Source: Thioalkalivibrio sp.
GTDB lineage: Bacteria; Pseudomonadota; Gammaproteobacteria; Ectothiorhodospirales; Ectothiorhodospiraceae
NCBI GenBank assembly: GCA_007120575.1
Contig: SKNJ01000028.1
Coordinates: forward strand, 1 to 5,267
Length of the DNA: 5,267 bases
Direction of reading: 5' to 3'
This document shows positions 1-5,267 of the stretch, one piece after another; the first letter of the stretch is position 1, and the number at the start of each line of letters is the position of its first letter. The notes below the pieces were generated by a model, which worked only from the letters and a program-made list of their open reading frames with translations, did not search any database and was not told the origin of the DNA. Both the position numbers and the translations under genes were made by a program.

Positions 1-126
1 ACGGATGCACTGTGCGGCAACATGTAGTTCGGTGGATTCCTGATAGCGCCCCCGGTTGCCCGCGTTCTCGCTAATCGCCTCCAGCTTGCAGGCGTGATCC
101 TCTGCGTCTCCGGCGTCGGTCCAGTC
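1..126 (-). other. Start-less open reading frame fragment beyond the CRISPR repeat (unrecognised)
   Basis: On the minus strand this stretch is open for 42 codons and runs off the left edge. It reads DWTDAGDAEDHACKLEAISE, then NAGNRGRYQESTELHVAAQC, then IR. About 70% of third positions are G or C, which fits the local genes, and all three plus-strand frames carry stops here. The frame contains no ATG, GTG or TTG codon. A TGA lies two codons upstream, formed by the ATTGAAGC end of the adjoining repeat. It could be the interior of a gene cut off by a rearrangement at the repeat, or a chance open frame, since 42 codons is short for GC-rich DNA. I do not recognise the protein. A spacer of about 35 bases could also begin here, but no second repeat closes it. 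Confidence 0.2.
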
Positions 127-162
127 GCTTCAATGAGGCCGGAGCAAAAGGCTCCGGATAAC
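127..162 (-). CRISPR. Single CRISPR repeat (36 bases)
   Basis: Read on the minus strand, this 36-base unit begins GTTATCC, forms a perfect 7-bp stem (CCGGAGC / GCTCCGG, positions 151-157 with 139-145) around a CTTTT loop, and ends ATTGAAGC. Length, central hairpin and an ATTGAA(A/G)C-type 3' end are characteristic of CRISPR repeats processed by Cas6. Cutting would leave ATTGAAGC as the 8-nt 5' handle of the crRNA. It lies 204 bases downstream of cas2 and in the same reading direction, where the leader-proximal repeat is expected. Only one copy is visible: at about 65-75 bases further on, where the next repeat should sit, the sequence shows no resemblance. The call rests on repeat architecture and context, because repetition itself cannot be shown in this window. 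Confidence 0.72.
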
Positions 163-366
163 AGACCCTGTTTGGGGGTGCATGGGAGTTGGCTTTGCGG
201 GCCCTTTTGCGAGTGGTCCGGGTTTTTCGGGACACGATGCTGTCACCCGGGCAGAGCGCCGGGTTGCGAGGGGCGCAAAAGTACCGTTTTGACAAAGAGT
301 TGGGCAAACGCGAGGGCTGCCCGGCGTTTCTGGCGTCATTGGAGTGCTCGCATTCCTCCGGCGGAG
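163..366 (-). promoter_or_regulatory. Putative CRISPR leader between cas2 and the repeat
   Basis: These 204 bases hold no credible gene and separate the cas2 stop from the lone repeat, which is the leader's position. Leaders promote pre-crRNA transcription and mark the integration site for Cas1-Cas2. The stretch is not AT-rich, and I see no convincing IHF site. The best minus-strand promoter candidate is weak: TTGCCC (302-307) and TACTTT (278-283) with an 18-base spacer. Small inverted repeats are present, including ACCCGG/CCGGGT (245-250 with 259-264). The heptamer GCAAAAG occurs at 275-281 and inverted at 204-210, and also in the repeat's stem-loop. The call is by position; the leader function is inferred. 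Confidence 0.4.
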
Positions 367-660
367 TCAGATGATGATGGTTTCGCGTTGCACCGCTTCG
401 AACGCCTTTCCCAGGCTGATTACCCGGGGGTCAACCGCATCGGCCGGCCCGAGGTCCATCAGCAGGACATGGTCCTCGCGGTGGTGGATGATCTGGTCCA
501 GGCTGGCCGTCAGGTCGGCGTGGCGCCGTGCATTCATTCTGCACTGGAAGACGGACAATTGCAGCCAGTCGCCATAGCCTTTCATGAGCTTGAAGACGGC
601 ACGCCAGCGCTTCGGGTCACTGATGTCGTAGGTGACGATGTAGAGGTGTTCGTCTTTCAT
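367..660 (-). CDS. cas2: CRISPR-associated protein Cas2
   Basis: A 97-residue protein, the usual Cas2 length. In the adaptation complex a Cas2 dimer bridges two Cas1 dimers and sets the length of the spacer inserted at the leader end of the array. The sequence shows the family signature: a first beta strand LYIVTYDIS with the conserved aspartate D12, then DPKRWRAVFKLMKGYGDWLQ (15-34), and the second-strand motif SVFQCRM (36-42). The C-terminus is hydrophobic (ETIII), as in Cas2 proteins whose tail packs on the partner. The ATG at 658-660 places the first strand at the very N-terminus, as expected. It lies 18 bases after the cas4-cas1 stop in the same direction, so the two are surely co-transcribed. 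Its Shine-Dalgarno is poor, so translation may depend on coupling to cas4-cas1. Nothing indicates damage. Confidence 0.97.
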   Translation of the reverse strand: MKDEHLYIVTYDISDPKRWRAVFKLMKGYGDWLQLSVFQCRMNARRHADLTASLDQIIHHREDHVLLMDLGPADAVDPRVISLGKAFEAVQRETIII

Positions 661-678
661 TTGCAGGATGCCTGTGGA

Positions 679-2406
679 TCAGCGTGTCGTGAAGCCCGGG
701 AAATCGTCGAGTTCACCTTGCAGGTAACGCCCCAGTAGCCTGGACTGGATTTCGAGGATGCGCCGATAACTGACGCGGTACCCGAAAGCAGGGTGCGTGA
801 CTTCCTGATTGAGCCTGCGTTCGATGGTGCCCAGAAAGCGCTTGCGACCATCCTGGGTGAGATTGCAGGCATTGCCTGCGGTGACGAAGTCGGTGGGCCT
901 GACTTCGCCATTGTTGATGGCGGAGAGCACCGCGGATTCAGCGATCAGGGGCCGGAAGGGTTCCATCATGTCCAGGGCGAGTGCAGGGCGTCCGTAGCGC
1001 GGCTGGTGGTAGAAACCCCGATAGGGGTCAAAACCAACGGCCGAGAGGGTGACGGCGAAACTGCGCGACAGGACGCTGTAGGCGTACGACAGCAGCGCGT
1101 TGACGGGGTCCGGGGGTGGTCGACGCCGACGGCGAGTGAAGTCGAACGTGAACGATGCCTTGTCGGGGTCGGGCTTGATGAGCTGGTCAAACGCCCCGAA
1201 GTAGCGGGCAGCGGCGGATCCTTCGATGCCCAGCAGGTCTTGCAGGGAGCGGGCTTTGCGGACGGCACGAGCATCTTGGCGAAGTTGGGCAAGAAGCTCA
1301 CGCGGCTCGTCCTCGCCGCGCCAGTTGCGCCTGAGCAGGGTTCGGCTGTTGAGGATCTTGGTTTCGACCAGTCCCTTGGCGATACGCATGCAGCGCCAGT
1401 TTTCGAAACTGGCCGCGTACTGGGCGGTCCGCAGCTCCACGTTCTTGTGCCCCACACCCTGACTGTGTCCGATAAACCAGCCACCGTAGGAATGCCACGA
1501 GACGGGAATCTCGCGACGCATAAGCTCGGTCAGAGTCGGGGCGGTCACATAGACATTTCCCATCAGGACGAGCTGCGAGACATCCCGGATCCGTGCCTTC
1601 TGTACGACCTCGTCCTTCACTGATACAACCAGTTCCTCCCCCTTGCGGGCGACCTTGGCACTGTGGGACTGAACGTAGAGGGGAAGGGCCTCATCCCGCT
1701 GGACCGAGAGCGGGCGCGGCTGGGATTCACCGAGTTTAAGGAAGTTGACCTCGTCGGGCAGGCAGATACCCACCAGTGAACAGCGCGGACACTTGGGGCT
1801 GTCTTCGAGCGGCGGCGGAATCTGGCCGGCATCGGCCATGGAGCGCAGACCGGTAATGGCTCGGGTGGTGGCTTCGCGCAGTTCCTCGTCGAACTCGACA
1901 TGGACGCGTTCGCGAGAACTCGCGAAGTAGAGCACCCCGCTGTTACACCGGTACCCGTGGTCTTCGAGCAGCATGCCCTGCACACACAATTGGATGCGCT
2001 CGGGCTCGTAGGCGCCCCTGGCTACATGCGGGCGCTTGCCTCGCTTGTAATCCACGGGCGTGACGCCACCTTCACCGTCCTCCTCCAGCAGGTCGAGTTT
2101 GCCGATCAGACCCAGCCGGTTGGATGACAGCTCGACGGAGCGTGCGTGGAAGGGCTCGATCTCTTCATCGGGGGCAGGAGCCTTGCCCGATTGCTGGTCT
2201 ACCCTGCGGTGAACGCGCCGACCGTCCACCGTGTCTCCGCTGTCCGCCCACTCGCCCTGCACCCACTCCAGGTAGGCCAGACGCGGACAATAGGCAAACT
2301 CGTTGATCATGCGCGCCGGCAGCAACGGCTGGTCACCGGTCAGTTCGGGAAACGGCAGCGGCAGTTCCGGCTGACGTTCCGGCCGCGGGTCTCCGGATTC
2401 CTCCAT
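679..2406 (-). CDS. cas4-cas1: Cas4-Cas1 fusion protein (spacer acquisition)
   Basis: A 575-residue fusion typical of type I-G. Residues about 25-225 are the Cas4 part, a RecB-like nuclease with an iron-sulfur cluster that selects and trims PAM-bearing prespacers. Visible are C40 in EFAYCPRL, the metal-binding segment GKLD (D104), VDYKRG (D119, K121), Q139, and the cysteine group C206, C209 and C215, which with C40 would hold the cluster. Residues about 235-575 are Cas1, the integrase. Its likely metal ligands are E395 (GIEGSAAARYFGAF), H467 (GFYHQPRYGRP) and the ALALDMMEPFRP segment (D479, E482). Both active sites look intact. The ATG at 2404-2406 has an AGGGGA Shine-Dalgarno 7 bases upstream. 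A later start at M33 would leave the Cas4 fold almost intact but lacks this support. The gene is separated from csb2 by an antisense toxin-antitoxin module, so it probably has its own promoter. Confidence 0.97.
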   Translation of the reverse strand: MEESGDPRPERQPELPLPFPELTGDQPLLPARMINEFAYCPRLAYLEWVQGEWADSGDTVDGRRVHRRVDQQSGKAPAPDEEIEPFHARSVELSSNRLGLIGKLDLLEEDGEGGVTPVDYKRGKRPHVARGAYEPERIQLCVQGMLLEDHGYRCNSGVLYFASSRERVHVEFDEELREATTRAITGLRSMADAGQIPPPLEDSPKCPRCSLVGICLPDEVNFLKLGESQPRPLSVQRDEALPLYVQSHSAKVARKGEELVVSVKDEVVQKARIRDVSQLVLMGNVYVTAPTLTELMRREIPVSWHSYGGWFIGHSQGVGHKNVELRTAQYAASFENWRCMRIAKGLVETKILNSRTLLRRNWRGEDEPRELLAQLRQDARAVRKARSLQDLLGIEGSAAARYFGAFDQLIKPDPDKASFTFDFTRRRRRPPPDPVNALLSYAYSVLSRSFAVTLSAVGFDPYRGFYHQPRYGRPALALDMMEPFRPLIAESAVLSAINNGEVRPTDFVTAGNACNLTQDGRKRFLGTIERRLNQEVTHPAFGYRVSYRRILEIQSRLLGRYLQGELDDFPGFTTR

Positions 2407-2459
2407 GGCCTGATCCCCTGAATACCCTCCCGTTATCCATTTAGCAGGAAGCGGGCGGG

Positions 2460-2488
2460 TTTGCAGGCGGCGGCGACGTTGGTGTCAA
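2460..2488 (-). promoter_or_regulatory. Candidate promoter for cas4-cas1-cas2
   Basis: The minus strand shows a perfect -35 hexamer TTGACA (positions 2488 to 2483) followed after 17 bases by TGCAAA (2465 to 2460), a poor -10 matching consensus at three of six positions. A start near 2453 would give a leader of about 47 bases before the cas4-cas1 ATG. A promoter is needed somewhere here because the upstream neighbours are transcribed in the opposite direction, unless csb2 transcripts read through the toxin-antitoxin genes. The element lies inside the same gap as the antitoxin promoter. Confidence 0.3.
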
Positions 2489-2522
2489 CGTGTCACCATA
2501 CATGTACTACAATCCGTAATAC
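2481..2522 (+). promoter_or_regulatory. Antitoxin promoter with possible operator palindromes
   Basis: TACAAT (2508-2513) is a good -10 hexamer, 28 bases before the chosen antitoxin ATG; no strong -35 accompanies it. Several short symmetric elements surround it: an imperfect palindrome GGTGTCAACGTGTCACC (2481-2497), the perfect 8-mer TACATGTA (2499-2506), and two 7-mers of form GTA-N-TAC (2504-2510 and 2516-2522) starting 12 bases apart, which flank and overlap the -10. Ribbon-helix-helix antitoxins usually repress their own operon by binding repeated short palindromes over the promoter, so these are sensible operator candidates. The symmetry is seen; the binding is inferred. Confidence 0.42.
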
Positions 2523-2541
2523 ACAGATGAGGGTGTGGTTG

Positions 2542-2832
2542 ATGAGCATGCTGAACGTTCGCCTGCCGGATGATCTCGAGCGCCGCCTTGCGGAGGAAGC
2601 CGCACGGGCCGATGTGCCCCGGTCCGAGCTGGTGCGCGACGCCATCGACGAAATGCTGGAACGCAAGGCCGCCGAGCGACGTGAACGCCGGCTTGAAGAA
2701 GCGGCACGGCTAATCGCGGAAGATCCTGAGCTCTACCAGGAAGCCCGTGACATGGCAGAGCAATTCCAGCCACTGGAAAACGAGGCTACAGATCCAGACG
2801 GCGAAGCGGATGGCGAGCGTTGGTGGCGATAA
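2542..2832 (+). CDS. Ribbon-helix-helix (CopG/MazE-like) antitoxin
   Basis: A 96-residue protein that should neutralise the adjoining MazF-type toxin and repress the operon. Residues 3-9 (MLNVRLP) form the DNA-contacting strand of a ribbon-helix-helix fold. They are followed by helix DDLERRLAEEAARAD (10-24), the turn VPRS, and helix ELVRDAIDEMLERKA (29-43). A charged helical stretch rich in Arg, Glu and Ala follows to about residue 74. The acidic tail ends in WWR and resembles the flexible toxin-binding ends of such antitoxins. The ATG at 2542 is chosen because GAGGG (2529-2533) sits 8 bases upstream and the fold begins at once. The frame also allows starts at 2461 and 2527, but these would add unrelated residues and cross the promoter. 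It is the first gene of a two-gene operon antisense to the surrounding cas genes. Confidence 0.87.
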   Translation: MSMLNVRLPDDLERRLAEEAARADVPRSELVRDAIDEMLERKAAERRERRLEEAARLIAEDPELYQEARDMAEQFQPLENEATDPDGEADGERWWR

Positions 2833-3194
2833 AGGAGGTTCCAGTACAGCGGGGCGAGGTATGGGTCGCGCGCCTGAATCCCAACCAGGGAAAGGAGATC
2901 GGCAAGACGCGGCCGGTACTCGTCCTGCAGGCGAATGCGCTCACTCGGGCCGGCCTGCCGACCATACTGGTTGCCCCGCTGAGCACGCAGTTCCGCAAGG
3001 GACTGGAGCCCCTCCGGGTGCCGATTTCGGCGCGCGATCGCTTGTTGATCGACTCCTGGGTCTGCGTGGAACAGCTCCGGGCACTTGATGCAGCGCGTTT
3101 CGGCGAAGGCCCTCTGGCCTGCCTTTCCAGGGCGGAACTACAAGATGTCGAGAGCGCCTTGCTGGACGTTCTGGGGATTGCTCTGCATCAGTGA
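2823..3194 (+). CDS. mazF: MazF/PemK-family endoribonuclease toxin
   Basis: About 123 residues, normal for the family. MazF toxins are single-strand-specific mRNA interferases that arrest growth when the antitoxin is lost. Counting from a GTG start, the signature RGEVWVARLNP spans 10-20, GKEIGKTRPVLVLQ 23-36 (catalytic-region Arg in TRP), VAPLST 50-55, and the dimer-side segment DSWVCVEQLRALD 77-89. The fold looks complete. The start is uncertain. GTG at 2823 or TTG at 2820 would overlap the antitoxin's end by about 10-13 bases. However, the perfect Shine-Dalgarno AAAGGAGG (2831-2838) lies after both, and no ATG, GTG or TTG in this frame follows it before the conserved core; the codon at the right distance is GTA (2844). 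The gene converges on csb2 with 84 bases between. Confidence 0.9.
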   Translation: MAIKEVPVQRGEVWVARLNPNQGKEIGKTRPVLVLQANALTRAGLPTILVAPLSTQFRKGLEPLRVPISARDRLLIDSWVCVEQLRALDAARFGEGPLACLSRAELQDVESALLDVLGIALHQ

Positions 3195-3231
3195 TACCGG
3201 GCTGACCTTATGTCCAACCAAAAGAGGCCGA

Positions 3232-3256
3232 GGCTCCTGCGATTTGAAGCAGAGCC
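3232..3256. terminator. Possible weak bidirectional terminator hairpin between toxin gene and csb2
   Basis: The 84-base convergent gap (3195-3278) contains a hairpin: GGCT, a bulged C and CTGC pair with GCAG and AGCC around an 8-base loop (GATTTGAA). On the minus strand a CTCTTTT run follows shortly after the stem, which would suit the end of the csb2 message. No T-run follows on the plus strand. The stem is short and bulged, so this may not stop polymerase efficiently. Confidence 0.27.
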
Positions 3257-3278
3257 CCGGAAGCACGTTCGCCAGTTG

Positions 3279-4814
3279 TCAAAGAGCGCGCAGCCATTTT
3301 CCTGCGGGGTGAAACAGCCCCAGTCCGAAGTGACACCCAAAACCAAGGGCAAGCGGACCCCTCAGGGGCGCCGGAAACTTTAATCTCACAAAGCAGCCCT
3401 GCGTATCCGGTTGTGTCAGTCCCCTCTTTGAACGGAAACGGTGGAAATCGACCGGGCGTCGCTTCTTCCCGGCTACGTCGATATCCTGAAGCCATTCGAT
3501 CCGTTCCGGTTCGGGCAACCCCCGTTCCCGGCACTCCCGCCGAATCTGTTCCTCGACACCAAACTTCGATTTGGCGTGCCAGGGCATCAAGTAGGGGATC
3601 ACCGTCTCGAAGGTGCTCGATTCACCAAGCAGCGGCGAACCACATTCGGCCAGTTCCTCAGCGGTTCCGCTGTTCTCGAACACGATCCTCCACTCCTGCC
3701 CCTCACGATTCCAGAGTCGATTCAGAGATTCGACGGCACGGCGTCCCTGGCCTTCGATCTTGCCGGGGACGTGAACGAGAAAGTGGTCGATTCGCCCGTC
3801 GCCATCGGCATCCTCGGGCAGCCAGAAGGCGTGCTGGTGGCGATTTCCGGCGGGCATCCTGTGCCCCGAAATGACAGCGGGAACGCTCGTTTCGCCGCAG
3901 TATTTCTTTGCTCGGCTCATCGCCGCCACCCGCAGGAGTTCGCCCATGCGCACGGCATCCTCGATCCGGGGCAACGGTCGACCATAGAGGGCAAAGCGCA
4001 GCGTGGTCACCGGCTCGGCGGTGCGACGGGACCGGTTGGGTCGAGCCATGGGCCGCAACAAATCCGGAGGCCGGGAATAGGCGACGGCACGCGCCAACGG
4101 CGGCGAACTCCAACCGGCCCCGTGCAGTTGCGAGGTATCCACGGCCAGGGCGTCGACCCAGCTCTCCGGAAGAGTGGCGTGGATCGCCCGCTTGTCTCTC
4201 GGCTTGAGGCCGGCCCGTTTTTCCATGCCCTCGAGCTGCGCCTGACGGAAGCCCGCATATTCGTCCACCGGCATCGGGACCTGCAGGGACAGGGGCTCCG
4301 ATACCTCGCCGGTTTCCGTATCCACCAGCGAATCACCCGGCACACAGTTGCACTCACCCGACCATTCCGGGAGACGCCGCGCATCGGCCCAGCTCTCGGC
4401 GCGCCCCAGGAAACCCAGCCCCGCCAGGAGCCGATCGAGCAGGGCTTCTTGCTCGGCCTCCAGAGCCAGTTCGGGCCAGACCATGACCAGGTCTTCGTCC
4501 TTTCCCACCCGCGCGAAGGCATCGAAGATCAGGGTCTTCTTGTCGCCCTTGGCCGGCATGTAGTGACGCGTATGGGCATGCACGGCTGTCGGCACACGAT
4601 AATGGGGAGCCTCGGCGGCCAGGGCCGACAGCAGCCGCTCAAGGGTTTCCGGATCACGCTCCTCCGGAGGCACCTTCCTGTGCCAGATGGCGATGAGGGC
4701 ACGCACCAACCGCCACGGCGACGGTGGCCACTCCACATCGGCCTCGTTGACATGCCTCCCCCACGGGGTCGCGTGGTAACGCCCGGCGGGGAAGTCGAAA
4801 GCAATGGCCAGCAT
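3279..4814 (-). CDS. csb2: Csb2, type I-G Cas5-Cas6 fusion (GSU0054 family)
   Basis: A 511-residue protein of the type I-G effector. In this subtype one polypeptide does the work of Cas5 (capping the 5' end of the crRNA in Cascade) and Cas6 (cutting pre-crRNA at the repeat hairpin). The N-terminus carries the family hallmark: AGRYHATPWGRHVNE (10-24) and VEWPPSPWRLVRAL (27-40). A histidine-rich patch AHTRHYMPAKG lies at 80-90. The middle has a conserved block, GHRM (317-320), RHQHAFWLPEDADGDGRIDH (325-344), with histidines that could take part in RNA cleavage. The C-terminus has the glycine-rich loop GPLALGFGCHFGLGLF (486-501), as in Cas6-type RNA-binding ferredoxin folds. The ATG at 4812-4814 is preceded by GGGGAG at good spacing and lies 3 bases past the csb1 stop. 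Which residue cuts RNA is not shown by the sequence alone. Confidence 0.94.
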   Translation of the reverse strand: MLAIAFDFPAGRYHATPWGRHVNEADVEWPPSPWRLVRALIAIWHRKVPPEERDPETLERLLSALAAEAPHYRVPTAVHAHTRHYMPAKGDKKTLIFDAFARVGKDEDLVMVWPELALEAEQEALLDRLLAGLGFLGRAESWADARRLPEWSGECNCVPGDSLVDTETGEVSEPLSLQVPMPVDEYAGFRQAQLEGMEKRAGLKPRDKRAIHATLPESWVDALAVDTSQLHGAGWSSPPLARAVAYSRPPDLLRPMARPNRSRRTAEPVTTLRFALYGRPLPRIEDAVRMGELLRVAAMSRAKKYCGETSVPAVISGHRMPAGNRHQHAFWLPEDADGDGRIDHFLVHVPGKIEGQGRRAVESLNRLWNREGQEWRIVFENSGTAEELAECGSPLLGESSTFETVIPYLMPWHAKSKFGVEEQIRRECRERGLPEPERIEWLQDIDVAGKKRRPVDFHRFRSKRGLTQPDTQGCFVRLKFPAPLRGPLALGFGCHFGLGLFHPAGKWLRAL

Positions 4815-4817
4815 GGT

Positions 4818-5267
<450 letters not shown>

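Noticed and set aside
56..91. A degenerate second CRISPR repeat at the expected spacer distance
   Set aside because: Aligned by eye to the repeat on both strands, it shares no hairpin and no ATTGAAGC or GTTATCC end; similarity is at chance level.
92..126. A spacer or CreA-like guide directed at the toxin-antitoxin promoter
   Set aside because: I found no extended match between this stretch and 2407-2541 on either strand, only scattered short words, so no target in the window is supported.
289..294. TTGACA on the plus strand in the leader region as a promoter
   Set aside because: No -10-like hexamer follows at 16-18 bases, and no plus-strand gene lies downstream.
94..738. Plus-strand open frame of 214 codons covering the repeat, leader and cas2
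   Set aside because: It runs antisense through cas2 and across the repeat, and its translation resembles no family I know.
793..1623. Long plus-strand open frame of 276 codons
   Set aside because: It lies wholly antisense to cas4-cas1, whose conserved motifs cover the same DNA. Such shadows are common in GC-rich coding regions.
2432..2438. GTTATCC on the plus strand upstream of cas4-cas1 as a stray repeat fragment
   Set aside because: Only seven bases match the repeat start and neither stem nor 3' end follows; expected by chance.
3703..4522. Alternative-frame open frames inside csb2 on both strands
   Set aside because: The csb2 frame carries conserved family motifs throughout. The others are Arg/Pro/Ser-rich shadows of it.

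Overview
The window carries the 3' half of a type I-G (formerly I-U) CRISPR-Cas locus, written on the minus strand, so the cas genes read from the right edge to the left. The order is csb1 (cas7, 5' part outside the window), csb2 (Cas5-Cas6 fusion), a fused cas4-cas1, cas2, a non-coding leader-like stretch, and one CRISPR repeat. A Csb1/Csb2 pair with a Cas4-Cas1 fusion is diagnostic of this subtype. The high-GC DNA and C/G-ending codons suggest a proteobacterium, perhaps a gammaproteobacterium. That placement is an inference from composition and subtype, not from a marker gene.

Right part (3279-5267): csb1 and csb2 are separated by only 3 bases and are probably translationally coupled. Csb1 forms the Cascade backbone. 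Csb2 supplies the Cas5 and Cas6 functions: crRNA 5'-end binding and pre-crRNA cutting. Genes for the large subunit (Csx17/Cas8) and Cas3 would be expected beyond the right edge.

Middle (2407-3278): a complete protein toxin-antitoxin pair on the plus strand, a ribbon-helix-helix antitoxin followed by a MazF/PemK-family endoribonuclease. It sits between the interference genes (csb1-csb2) and the adaptation genes (cas4-cas1-cas2) and is antisense to both. It converges on csb2 and diverges from cas4-cas1. The 135-base divergent gap holds the antitoxin promoter, palindromes that could be its operator, and a TTGACA that could serve a separate promoter for cas4-cas1.

Left part (1-2406): cas4-cas1 and cas2 have intact signature residues and lie 18 bases apart. 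Beyond cas2 are 204 bases without a credible gene, in the position of a leader, and then a 36-base repeat that reads GTTATCC...ATTGAAGC on the minus strand. No second repeat follows at spacer distance. The first 126 bases instead form a minus-strand open frame without a start codon. The array therefore appears reduced to one repeat, deleted, or collapsed in assembly.
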